Assembly (NCBI GenBank): GCA_965242615.1
Contig: CBDESR010000004.1
Span: 1 to 64,000 of the forward strand
Reading direction: 5' to 3'
From: CBDBCU01 sp965242615
GTDB taxonomy: Bacteria > Chloroflexota > Dehalococcoidia > Lucifugimonadales > UBA3495
Length of the DNA: 64,000 bases
Shown: piece by piece, positions 6,477 to 14,166 of the stretch
How the letters are laid out: every line of letters begins with the position of its first letter
Numbering within the stretch: the stretch's first letter is position 1
Program-made: the position numbers and the translations under genes
Notes under the pieces: generated by a model
Databases searched by the model: none
The model's input: only the letters and a program-made list of their open reading frames with translations
What the model was told of the DNA's origin: nothing

Positions 6477-8869
6477 GCGCGCATCATTCCGATATAGTCC
6501 GGGTAGTCCGGGTGCGGGAGGGAGTAGATGATGCCGATGCCGGCGCCGGCTTCCCGGGCGGTTTCGTGGACTACGTCCTCCATGAACTGGGGTTCGGTGA
6601 AGATGGCGGTGAGGCCGCGGTCGTTGACCAGGTCGAGGACGGCGGCGATGTCCTGGGCGGACACGTCGCCGCCGTGGCTGCCGACGAAGGCGAGGACTGC
6701 GAGGTCGTAGCGGGCGCCGAAGTAGCCAAAGGCGTCGTGGAAAGTTACCATAACGCGCTTTTCGGCAGGGATGGTAGCCAGCTGCTGGGCGATGTAGGCG
6801 TCGAGTTCCTCGAGTTGGGCGATGTAGGCGGCGGCGTTGGCCCGGTAGTAGTCGGCGTTGCCCGGGTCAACATGGCTCAGGGCGGTGGCGATTTGGTTGA
6901 CGTAGTGGACGGCGAAGCGGGGGTTTTGCCAGAAGTGGGGGTCGCCGGCGCCGTGGTCGTGGCCGTGTTCATCGTGTTCGCCGGGGTCGTCGTGTTCATC
7001 GTGGCCGGCTTCCGGATGGTCGCCTGCGCCGAGGATGCCGACGAAGGCGATTTTGGTGGGTTTGCCTTCGACATCCCAATGGGCGACTACTGCGAGGTCG
7101 TGGTTGTCGAGGGCGAGGACTTCGCCGGCGCCGGAGTCGGTGATGTAGATGTGGCCGGGGGCGGTGGCGATATGGGGCCGGCCCCAGAAGCCGGTAGCGA
7201 TGGGGGCGGAGAGGACGTCGCTGCTGGCGGCGAGGAGTTCGCCGTCGTGGGCGTCGTACAGCCGCACTTCGCCGTCGCTCATTACTACGATGAGCAGTTC
7301 GCCGTCGTGGCTGAAGGCTACTTGAATGGGGCGGAGGGCGTCAGTGGCAGGAATCATCTGCGCCATTTCCCCATCCTCGGGTTCCACGAGGTAGAGGCCG
7401 ACGGCGGAACCGAGGGCAAAGAAGTGGTCGAGACCTTTGTAGCCCCAAACGGAGGTGAGGCGGAAGTCGTCGGGGGAGCCGGCCGGGGCGGCGATGAAGG
7501 AATGGGAGAATTCGCCGTGGTCAGCTTCGAGGGCGAGGACGCCGCCGGCGCAGCCGAACATAGCGATATGGCCGTTGCTGGCGTCGCCGTGGAGTTGGGG
7601 GCAGCCGTCGGGGGCGGAATAGAGGATGTTGCCGTCCAGGTCGCGGATGTCGGCGCCGATGGGGAGGCGGTATTCCTCCGGGTTGGAGGCGTAGTCCGGG
7701 TGCTGGGGGGTGATGGCGAAGAGGTTGTCCTCCAGCGGGACGGCGGCGCCGTGGTGGGGGCCAATGTCAAAGCGGACCGGGCGGTAGGCAGCGCCTTGGG
7801 CGGCCAGTTCTTGGGCGTTAATGAGGATTACTTCGCCGGAGCCGTCGTAGTAGATGGCGGCCCAGTCGGAGTAGATGTAGAGGTGAACGGGCCGATCCCC
7901 GGCCAGGTCAACGCCTACCGGTTGGAATTCGGATTCGACCAGGTCGAAGTGGCCGTCGTGGGGTTCGAGGTAGATGCCGCCGTCGAGGATGTGGACGGTG
8001 TTGGCGTCGCTGGAGACGGCGATGGCGTAGCGACCGTTGGCGAATTTGTAGATGCGGCCGGCGCGGGAGCCCAGATCGTAGGCGTTGTTGGCGACGGTAT
8101 TTTCCTCGAGGTCGATGATGGAGAGGGCGCCGGTTTCGCCGTCGCCGATGAGCAGGCGGCCGTGGACTTCGGCCATTTCCTCGGAATGGTCGTCAGCGTG
8201 GTCGGCCATTTCCTCACCGTGGTCGTGGTCATGGTCGGCATCGGGGAAAGGGAGTTCGACCAGTTCTGCGGGTTCCAGTCCGTCGGAGAGTTCGGTCCAC
8301 ACGGCGCTGCCGCCGGCTTGTGCGATTACGGAGTCGACGGACGGGGACAGGCCGGTGCCGTTGCTGAAAATCAAATCGGCTTGGGCCAGGCGGACGCTGT
8401 CCTGGGTGGAGGTTTGGTAGGAGTGGACGTCGGCGCCCAAGGGCGACAAGACTTCCACATTTACGCGGTCGCCGCCGACCTGGCGGACAAAGTCGGCGGT
8501 GACGGCCATATCGGCAACTACTTGCAGTTTCTGGGTCGGGGCGGCCATGGATTCGGCGCTGGCGGCCGGAGCGGCGGGAGCCGCCGGGGCGGCCGGAGCA
8601 GCGGCGGCCGGGGCCGCCGGGGCGACAGCGCCCGAGGCGGCGTTGGCGGCCGGGGCCGCCGGGTTCGCGGCACTCGAGGCGGCCGGAGCGGCCGCACCGG
8701 AGACGGCCGGCGCGGCGGCGGGCGGTTCGGCGACGGGCTGGCTGCTGCTACCGCAGGCGACCAGGAGCAGGGCGAGGAGGGAGAGCAGGCCGAGGGCGTA
8801 CCGGGCGGTAAGCCGGCGGCGGATTCCGCCAAGGCGGTTAGAGAGATTGGAGGGTACCGGGTTTTCCAT
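6443..8869 (-). CDS. Zinc-binding lipoprotein with an AztD-like beta-propeller inserted in an AztC/ZnuA-like binding protein
   Basis: 808 residues, against about 300 for an ordinary ZnuA or AztC. Residues 1-39 are a lipoprotein signal with lipobox LVAC (Cys39), followed by an Ala/Pro-rich linker to about 112. The binding-protein N-lobe follows (residues 113-208; His149 in DVHSYQ). A His/Asp-rich stretch (DADHDHDHGEE) leads into about 375 residues of beta-propeller-like repeats (236-612), with features I associate with the periplasmic zinc chaperone AztD: GRLLIGDGETG, HHGAAVPL, GCPQLHGDA...FGCAGG with paired Cys423/Cys440. A second His-rich loop (EHDEHGHDHG) precedes the C-lobe (His645 in DPHFWQNP, His711 in TFHDAFGYF, Glu759). 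The Asp usually found in the last ligand loop (YTDSL) appears as Tyr. The sequence therefore reads as an AztD chaperone inserted at the His-rich loop of an AztC-type protein. It is followed by the permease and preceded by a Zur-like gene; two operator-like sites precede it. Confidence 0.88.
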   Translation of the reverse strand: MENPVPSNLSNRLGGIRRRLTARYALGLLSLLALLLVACGSSSQPVAEPPAAAPAVSGAAAPAASSAANPAAPAANAASGAVAPAAPAAAAPAAPAAPAAPAASAESMAAPTQKLQVVADMAVTADFVRQVGGDRVNVEVLSPLGADVHSYQTSTQDSVRLAQADLIFSNGTGLSPSVDSVIAQAGGSAVWTELSDGLEPAELVELPFPDADHDHDHGEEMADHADDHSEEMAEVHGRLLIGDGETGALSIIDLEENTVANNAYDLGSRAGRIYKFANGRYAIAVSSDANTVHILDGGIYLEPHDGHFDLVESEFQPVGVDLAGDRPVHLYIYSDWAAIYYDGSGEVILINAQELAAQGAAYRPVRFDIGPHHGAAVPLEDNLFAITPQHPDYASNPEEYRLPIGADIRDLDGNILYSAPDGCPQLHGDASNGHIAMFGCAGGVLALEADHGEFSHSFIAAPAGSPDDFRLTSVWGYKGLDHFFALGSAVGLYLVEPEDGEMAQMIPATDALRPIQVAFSHDGELLIVVMSDGEVRLYDAHDGELLAASSDVLSAPIATGFWGRPHIATAPGHIYITDSGAGEVLALDNHDLAVVAHWDVEGKPTKIAFVGILGAGDHPEAGHDEHDDPGEHDEHGHDHGAGDPHFWQNPRFAVHYVNQIATALSHVDPGNADYYRANAAAYIAQLEELDAYIAQQLATIPAEKRVMVTFHDAFGYFGARYDLAVLAFVGSHGGDVSAQDIAAVLDLVNDRGLTAIFTEPQFMEDVVHETAREAGAGIGIIYSLPHPDYPDYIGMMRANADTLAANLR

Positions 8870-8925
8870 TGTGAGACCTCAACTTTTATGATGGATTTTT
8901 GCCTGATTTTGACACTGGCATTTTT

Positions 8926-8938
8926 AATACCAAGTATC
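8926..8938. promoter_or_regulatory. Zur/Fur-like operator, site 1
   Basis: Inverted repeat AATAC-CAA-GTATC; read on the minus strand it is GATAC-TTG-GTATT. It lies 57 bases upstream of the binding-protein start. It matches the pattern GATAY-N3-GTATC seen again at 8956 and 9524, in front of the two genes where a zinc repressor would bind. Confidence 0.6.
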
Positions 8939-8955
8939 AATTAGCAGCGATTAGT

Positions 8956-8968
8956 GATATTGGGTATC
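8956..8968. promoter_or_regulatory. Zur/Fur-like operator, site 2
   Basis: GATAT-TGG-GTATC, exactly 30 bases (about three helical turns) from site 1. On the minus strand it overlaps a TTGATA that could serve as the -35 of the binding-protein promoter, which would fit repression by promoter occlusion. Confidence 0.6.
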
Positions 8969-8986
8969 AAATATCCGGCGGATGGG

Positions 8987-9028
8987 ATACTCCGTTAGGG
9001 ATACTCCGTTAGGGATACTCCGTTAGGG
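8987..9028. repeat. Three tandem 14-bp repeats
   Basis: Three exact copies of ATACTCCGTTAGGG lie between the end of the regulator gene and the binding-protein promoter region. Each junction creates a GATAC, the half-site of the nearby operators, but without the inverted partner. Confidence 0.85.
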
Positions 9029-9053
9029 ATGCTGGCGGAAAGGGATACCCAGG

Positions 9054-9503
9054 TCAGGGGACGGCCGGGCTGAGGGCGCAGTTGCTACATTGGCCGTAGA
9101 TTTCGAGCCAGTGGCCGGTGATTTGGAATTGGTGGCGGGCGGCGGTGCTGTGGAGTTGGGTTTCGAGGTCGCAGCCGCGCAAGTCCTGGGATTCGCCGCA
9201 GTGGACGCAGAGGAGGTGGTGATGGTGGCCGTGGTGGTCGGGGGAGTTGAGTTGGTAGTGGAGGTTGCCGTCCTCGAGGCGGACGCGGCAGAGGGAGCCG
9301 GATTGGACGAGGAGTTTGAGGGCGCGGTAGACGGTGGCGCGGCCGATGCCGGGGAGTTCGTCGCGGAGTTCCTCGGCGGTGAAGTGGCGATTTTTGCGGG
9401 CGATGGCGGTGACGACAGCGCGGCGGGGGCCGGTGTCCCGGTAGCCCTGTTCGCCGAGGGTGTCGAGGAGGCGCTCGGCCAAGGTGTAGCTGGGGTTACG
9501 CAT
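9054..9503 (-). CDS. Fur-family regulator, probably Zur-like
   Basis: 149 residues, typical of the family. Residues 1-80 form the winged helix (TAEELRDELPGIGRATVYRALKLL). The dimerisation half has HHGHHHHLLCVHCGE and a C-terminal CSNC, the two CxxC pairs that hold structural zinc in most Fur/Zur proteins. It lies directly upstream of, and on the same strand as, the zinc-binding lipoprotein gene. Both it and that gene have GATAY-N3-GTATC inverted repeats in front, so autoregulation and zinc-dependent repression of the uptake genes are inferred. Zur is favoured over Fur or Mur by context only. Confidence 0.9.
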   Translation of the reverse strand: MRNPSYTLAERLLDTLGEQGYRDTGPRRAVVTAIARKNRHFTAEELRDELPGIGRATVYRALKLLVQSGSLCRVRLEDGNLHYQLNSPDHHGHHHHLLCVHCGESQDLRGCDLETQLHSTAARHQFQITGHWLEIYGQCSNCALSPAVP

Positions 9504-9523
9504 GGTCAGTCCCGCCGATTATT

Positions 9524-9536
9524 GATATATCGTATC
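9524..9536. promoter_or_regulatory. Zur/Fur-like operator, site 3
   Basis: GATAT-ATC-GTATC within TTGATATATCGTATCA, 20 bases upstream of the regulator start codon at 9503. It has the same half-sites and spacing as the two sites in front of the binding protein. Confidence 0.6.
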
Positions 9537-9789
9537 AGTTAGGGATTATAAGAGGGGGTAATGGGGGTTGTCAAGGGGGGAATTTGGGGGGATTCGTGTT
9601 GGCAGGTTCATCCTAATTGTTGCTGGACCCTGATGGTAAATTACGTGGGTATGCCGGCTGTGGGGGCGGGAATGGCGGCGGATATGCTACGGCAGTTGCC
9701 GGCGGCGTTGATAAAGGGTATCTTGGGCAATGGGCATCAATTGTTTAGAGGGCTATCTTGACCGGCAGGCGGCCGGGGAGTTTTAACTG

Positions 9790-10719
9790 ATGCGAATAGC
9801 GGTAATGGGGGCGGGCAGTATCGGCGGCTATTTTGGGGGAATGTTGGCCCAGGGCGGTCATCAGGTAAGCCTGATTGCCCGGGGTGAACATCTGGCGGCA
9901 ATACAGGAGCAGGGACTGCAAATCCATACCGACGCCGCACGGTTGACCATCCCTTGCGGCGACAGCCTGCGGGCGACGGCGGATCCGGCGGCCGCGGGCA
10001 TTGCCGACTTAATCCTGCTGACCGTCAAAACCTACCAGAACCCGGCGGCGGTGCCGGCAATGCGGCCGATGGTTGGCACGGATACCGGTATCCTCTGCCT
10101 GCAAAACGGCATTGACAGCTACCAAGCGGCCGCTGCCGCGGTAGGGTTGGAAAGGGTATTGCCGGGCGCCGCCTACATCGAAGCCGCCCGCCCGGCTCCG
10201 GGTATCATCCGCCAGAGCGGTAGTGTGGTGCGTATCGTGTTCGGGGAACCGGCTGGCGGCGGGTCGGAGCGCGGCAAGGTTATCCGCAATACCCTGGAGC
10301 AAGCCGGCATCCCCGCCGAGTTCAGCCCGGACATTCGGCAGGTTTTGTGGAGCAAGTTTCTCTTTATTGCTACGCTGGCGGGCGTTACTGCTTTGGCCCG
10401 GGAAACTATGGCGGACTTGATGCCGCGCCCGGAATGGCAGCGGGTGATTATCGCCTGCCTGCGGGAAGTCGCGGCGGTAGCCCGGGCCGCTAGGGTGAAC
10501 CTGGCGGTCACTAGCGTTGACGATACCCTGGCTTACATTGAGGGTTCGTTGGCTGACTTGCAGGCGTCAATGCACACTGATTTGATGGCGGGCCGCCCCT
10601 TGGAACTGGAAGCTTTGAACGGCGCGGTAGTGAGGGCCGGGCAGGAATTCCAAATCTCTACCCCCATTAACGACCTGATTTATGCGGCCTTGAAACCCTA
10701 TGCGGAGGGGCGGGGGTGA
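9790..10719 (+). CDS. panE: 2-dehydropantoate 2-reductase
   Basis: 309 residues, the usual length. It reduces ketopantoate to pantoate with NADPH in pantothenate/CoA synthesis. The N-terminal Rossmann motif is MRIAVMGAGSIGGYFGG. LLTVKTYQ and LCLQNGIDS carry the conserved Lys and Asn of the active-site cleft, and the C-terminal helical domain has SKFLFIATLAG and the conserved RPLELEALNGAVVR. It stands alone between the zinc locus and a nuclease-fold gene. The PanE/ApbA family includes related ketoacid reductases, so the exact substrate is inferred. A copy of its last 50 codons occurs as a fragment at 15000-15192. Confidence 0.9.
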   Translation: MRIAVMGAGSIGGYFGGMLAQGGHQVSLIARGEHLAAIQEQGLQIHTDAARLTIPCGDSLRATADPAAAGIADLILLTVKTYQNPAAVPAMRPMVGTDTGILCLQNGIDSYQAAAAAVGLERVLPGAAYIEAARPAPGIIRQSGSVVRIVFGEPAGGGSERGKVIRNTLEQAGIPAEFSPDIRQVLWSKFLFIATLAGVTALARETMADLMPRPEWQRVIIACLREVAAVARAARVNLAVTSVDDTLAYIEGSLADLQASMHTDLMAGRPLELEALNGAVVRAGQEFQISTPINDLIYAALKPYAEGRG

Positions 10720-10839
10720 ATCTGCTCTGGCATAACCCGCAGCCTGTTGCGACGCCAAGGGGTTAGCCCATCCCGTTGGCTATGCGGCTTGCCTTGAAAC
10801 TATCACGCCCCAACTGCCGGCGCAATTGAAACCGGCGGC

Positions 10840-10870
10840 TTGACCCGGCGCCGGCCCGTTAATATATAAT
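10840..10870 (+). promoter_or_regulatory. Sigma-70-type promoter
   Basis: TTGACC at 10840, a 17-base spacer, then TATATAAT at 10863-10870, 29 bases before the ATG at 10899. Confidence 0.55.
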
Positions 10871-10898
10871 ACCCAAAACTCCTCAGGCAGGTATTGCA

Positions 10899-12146
10899 AT
10901 GAGCAGCGACCCCAAGTTGTTCCGCGTTAACCGGGAAAATCGGGTATCGGAGTCGGTCCGTGAAGTAGAATTTTCCCAATTAGGCTTGCGGGAGCGGCAG
11001 GATATTCAGGAATGGGTCGCCGCTAATCCCACCATCCTGGGCGATGACCTGCTGATTATCGGCAAGGAGTTCAGCGACTTTGACCGCACCAACGAGCGGC
11101 TGGATTTGCTGGCCGTGGACCGGGACGGCAAGCTGGTCATCATCGAGTTGAAACGGGACGATTCCGGGGCGGATGTGCATTGGCAAGCCATTAAGTACGC
11201 CAGCTATTTCGCCCGGGCTACCGCAACGGACATCATCAACCGGCTGTCCCACCACGCCGGGATTTCGGCCGAGGAGGCGGAGTCCCGACTTCAGCAGCAC
11301 TTGGGCGCAGACGACTTGAACGCCCTGAATAATGACCAGCGCATTGTCTTGGCCAGCCATCGCTTTGCCCCGGAAGTTACCAATGCCGTTCTGTGGCTGA
11401 ACGAAAAAGCTCCCGAGGAAACCCTGATTACTTGCGTCAAACTGACGCCTTACCAAGATGGCGATGTCCTGTATGTGCAGGCATCGCGGCTTATTCCGGT
11501 ACCTGATACCGAAGGGTTGCGGGTGGGTATCAGGGATTCGTCGGCTGAGGGAAGGGGCGGATTTAGCCCGGCGCTACGGCAATCTGACAGTTCCCACCGG
11601 CAAGACCATGTCACTCGATTCCTGTGGGATGTGGCAGGTCGTGCCAAAGTAGGATTATCCTACGAACTGAAGCCGGATAGGCAAAGCAGGTGGGCCAGGA
11701 AAGCCTCTTATCTACCGCATGGAAGTCGGCGATACCTTGCTATGTGGTATTCGAGGGTTCCTTGGGACAGGAATCGTATCCGCTACCGGATTGATTTGTT
11801 CCAAATTCAATCCGAGGAACCTTCTATGTTGATAAAACGTCTGCAAGCTCAAGGTGTCGATAACTTGGTACACCCCGGGGCTTGGGTGGCACTGGTCTAT
11901 TTTGCGACTGGCTCCGAGCATAATTCGGAGGCTTTCCGAACCCGCCTTAATGGGCTGAAAATTGACGACCATCAGGTAATTCCCCATGGCGATTGGGGTT
12001 GCAACATTGAGGTGGTTCGCGGTAGCGACGCGCTGGATGATGACTTTGCCGGTACTCTGGCGGCTACTTTGCGGCGGTTTATTGAGGTGGTTACGCCGGT
12101 GGTGGATGACTTCTTTGAGAATGAGGGGAATGAGGAGGAGGGCTGA
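10899..12146 (+). CDS. PD-(D/E)XK nuclease-fold protein (DUF91/NucS-like N-terminus)
   Basis: 415 residues. Residues about 25-110 carry a nuclease core: helix RERQDIQEWVAANP, then RLDLLAVDRDGKLVIIELKR. Asp69, Glu83 and Lys85 fit the D-(E)xK catalytic pattern also used by NucS and DUF91 proteins. Residues 110-190 continue the fold (WQAIKYASYFAR). The C-terminal half (220-410) resembles DUF4268-type sequences (PHGDWGCNIEV...DFFENEGNEEEG) and is of unknown role. It may be a defence or repair endonuclease, but no restriction or methylase partner adjoins it. A DUF4268 relative lies at 30151-31107. It has its own promoter and terminator. Confidence 0.75.
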   Translation: MSSDPKLFRVNRENRVSESVREVEFSQLGLRERQDIQEWVAANPTILGDDLLIIGKEFSDFDRTNERLDLLAVDRDGKLVIIELKRDDSGADVHWQAIKYASYFARATATDIINRLSHHAGISAEEAESRLQQHLGADDLNALNNDQRIVLASHRFAPEVTNAVLWLNEKAPEETLITCVKLTPYQDGDVLYVQASRLIPVPDTEGLRVGIRDSSAEGRGGFSPALRQSDSSHRQDHVTRFLWDVAGRAKVGLSYELKPDRQSRWARKASYLPHGSRRYLAMWYSRVPWDRNRIRYRIDLFQIQSEEPSMLIKRLQAQGVDNLVHPGAWVALVYFATGSEHNSEAFRTRLNGLKIDDHQVIPHGDWGCNIEVVRGSDALDDDFAGTLAATLRRFIEVVTPVVDDFFENEGNEEEG

Positions 12147-12174
12147 CCGGCGGGATACCTTATCGCTCTACCTT

Positions 12175-12202
12175 AACCCTTCCCGGATGGGGAGGGTTTT
12201 TT
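12175..12202 (+). terminator. Rho-independent terminator
   Basis: The 10-bp stem AACCCTTCCC / GGGGAGGGTT has one G-U pair and a GGAT loop, followed by TTTTTT. It lies 28 bases after the nuclease-fold gene and reaches the end of the convergent deacetylase gene. Confidence 0.85.
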
Positions 12203-13091
12203 ATTGGGGCGAGTAGTTTTGGAGCCACCAGCGGGCGATGTCGAGGCGGCGGGGGAACCAGACGCCGGGGAAGGTTTGGGCGTATTGGAGGAAACGGGCC
12301 ACGGCTTGGGAACGGGCGGGGCGGCCGGCGATGCGGCAGTGCAGCCCTACGGACATCATTTTGGGATGGGTTTCCCCTTCGGCGTAGAGGCAGTCGAAGG
12401 AGTCTTTGAGGTATTCATAGAAGTCGTTGACGCTGACCAGGCCGCCGCGCCAGAAGCGGGCATCGTTGGTCTCGAAGCTGTAGGGCAATACCAGCCAAGG
12501 GCGGTTATGGACATTCACATAATAGGGCAGGTCGTCGTTGGCGGCGATGCTGTCATAAAGGAAACCGCCCTCCGCGGCGACCAGTTCCCGGGTATTAACG
12601 CTCGGCCCGTAGCGGGTGAACCAGCCTACCGGCCGCTCCCCGGTAGTCGCCGCGATAGACTGCACCGTCCGGGCAATGTCGGCTTGTTCCTCGTCCCGGG
12701 TCATCCGATGCGGCTCCGTCCAACGGTAGCCGTGGCCGCAGGGTTCGTGGCCGCGGGCGGTAATTTCCCGGGCCAGTTCCGGGTTGCGTTCCAGGGCTAA
12801 AGCGCAGCAGTAGAAGGTGGCTTTGACGCTGTGGCGGTCGAACAAATCCAAGAGCCGCCAGACGCCGACGCGGCTGCCGTATTCAAAGAAGGATTCGTTG
12901 AACAAGTCCCGCTGTTCCAGAGGGATGGGGGACGGCACTTCGTTGTTGGTTTCGTGATGGGGGTCGCCGTCGAGGAGGGAGTATTCGGAGCCTTCCTCGT
13001 AGTTGACGACGAGGGAGACGGCGATGCGGGCGTGGTCGGGCCATTCAATTCGGGGAATCTGGCGGCCGTAGCCGATAAAGTCGCGCTGCAT
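12201..13091 (-). CDS. puuE: Polysaccharide deacetylase family protein, PuuE-like (metal-independent allantoinase)
   Basis: 296 residues. The start RDFIGYGRQIPRIEWPDHARIAVSLVVNYEEGSE matches PuuE-type proteins, which hydrolyse allantoin to allantoate using a NodB-fold domain. KATFYCCALALERNP, ARGHEPCGHGYRW and GWFTRYGPSVNT follow the NodB motif order, although the usual metal-binding Asp-Asp/His-His set is altered, as in the family. No other purine-catabolism gene is close, so the substrate is uncertain. The gene is convergent with the nuclease-fold gene. Confidence 0.8.
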   Translation of the reverse strand: MQRDFIGYGRQIPRIEWPDHARIAVSLVVNYEEGSEYSLLDGDPHHETNNEVPSPIPLEQRDLFNESFFEYGSRVGVWRLLDLFDRHSVKATFYCCALALERNPELAREITARGHEPCGHGYRWTEPHRMTRDEEQADIARTVQSIAATTGERPVGWFTRYGPSVNTRELVAAEGGFLYDSIAANDDLPYYVNVHNRPWLVLPYSFETNDARFWRGGLVSVNDFYEYLKDSFDCLYAEGETHPKMMSVGLHCRIAGRPARSQAVARFLQYAQTFPGVWFPRRLDIARWWLQNYSPQ

Positions 13092-13228
13092 AGGGGGATT
13101 GGCCTCCGGGGGCGGGATGGGATGGGGTTATTATAAACCGGGCCGGCGGGGCGGTTTTAGTTTTGGGGGCTGGATTCTGGTTGGCAGGGGAAGGGCAGTG
13201 GAAGGGTGGGAGTGACGGTGAAAGGAGT

Positions 13229-13265
13229 ACCGGGTTGGCTGAACTTTCAGCCAACCCGGTTTTTT
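13229..13265. terminator. Terminator-like perfect hairpin
   Basis: A perfect 14-bp stem (ACCGGGTTGGCTGA and complement, 4-base loop) is followed by TTTTTT on the plus strand. The flanking genes are both on the minus strand, so the U-tract faces the 'wrong' way. On the minus strand the hairpin follows the stop at 13300 but without a U-tract. Confidence 0.6.
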
Positions 13266-13299
13266 AGTGGGTACTGGATAGGCTCCGGTTGCCCGGGGG

Positions 13300-14166
13300 T
13301 TAGCGGCCGGCGAGGTTGGGGGTGGCGGGGCCGTCCATAACGACGACTTCGGCGCCGGGCTGGAATTCGCGGGCCTTGGCTTCGAGGTCGGGCATAATGG
13401 AGTCGATGAGGTCCTGATCGAGGTCAGCGGCGACGCCGGGGTAGCCGGCGCGGGTAATCATACCCTTGAGGTCTTTGTTCTTGAAGCGGTCGAGGGTCCA
13501 CTCGAGGGTGTCGGGGACGAGGGTGCGGTCCCAAAAGATGCGGTGGTTCTTGTTGCGGGGGCCGTAGTGGTAGTGGGGGGCGTCCCGGAAGCAGTCGAAG
13601 GCGAGGAGTTCGGTTTCCTCGGTGTAGGAGCGGCCGGGGGTGCCGGCGAGGTCGGCGAGGACGTGGATGGCGAGGCCGCCATCGCCGCCGGCCTGCTTGC
13701 GGAGTTCGAGGCCGAAGCGGATGTTGCCGGCTTCGAAGATGTCGTGGCCGCGGTTGTGCTTGACGGTGTTGCGGCCGGTGGCATAGACCTCGCGGGCGGT
13801 GGTTTCGACTTCGGGGAGGACGGCTTTGACGGCGTCCATATCGATGGACTGGGCGAGGTCGGGGTAGCCGGCTTCGGCGACCATCGCGGGGAGGTTTTTG
13901 CGGATTTGCTTGACGGTCCAGAAGATGGGGTTGCCGTCGACGGTGGGATCCATCCGGCAGAGCTTGTTTTTGGCGTCGGGGCCGTAGACGTAGCTGCGTT
14001 CGAGGTCGAAGCAGTTGAAGCGGAGGAGGGTGGTGTCGTTGGCGTCGACGAGGATGACGACGCCCTGGTCGGAGTGGTCTTGCAGGTTGCCGTCCCAAAG
14101 TTCGTGCTGGACGACGAAGGTGACCGGGCCGGCTTCGAATTTAGGTCGGGCCGCTTGCTGCATCAT
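13300..14166 (-). CDS. Uncharacterised protein with two tandem homologous domains (DUF7700-like)
   Basis: 288 residues from the ATG at 14166, chosen because GGAGG lies 9 bases upstream. The frame is open further upstream but without a site. The protein is an internal duplication: LLRFNCFDLERSYVYGP...MVAEAGYPDL...VLPEVETTAREV in the first half aligns with LLAFDCFRDAPHYHYGP...MITRAGYPGV...IMPDLEAKAREF in the second. Each half would be a compact alpha/beta domain with conserved Cys, Tyr/His and Trp. I associate the repeat with proteins labelled DUF7700 but cannot confirm it, and no function is known to me. No signal peptide is seen. It stands alone. Confidence 0.75.
   Translation of the reverse strand: MMQQAARPKFEAGPVTFVVQHELWDGNLQDHSDQGVVILVDANDTTLLRFNCFDLERSYVYGPDAKNKLCRMDPTVDGNPIFWTVKQIRKNLPAMVAEAGYPDLAQSIDMDAVKAVLPEVETTAREVYATGRNTVKHNRGHDIFEAGNIRFGLELRKQAGGDGGLAIHVLADLAGTPGRSYTEETELLAFDCFRDAPHYHYGPRNKNHRIFWDRTLVPDTLEWTLDRFKNKDLKGMITRAGYPGVAADLDQDLIDSIMPDLEAKAREFQPGAEVVVMDGPATPNLAGR

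Noticed and set aside
6395..8944. 849-codon open frame on the plus strand opposite the zinc lipoprotein gene
   Set aside because: It is the complement of an Ala/Pro/Asp-rich GC-biased gene, gives a Val/Gly/Asp-rich nonsense protein and has no recognisable domain.
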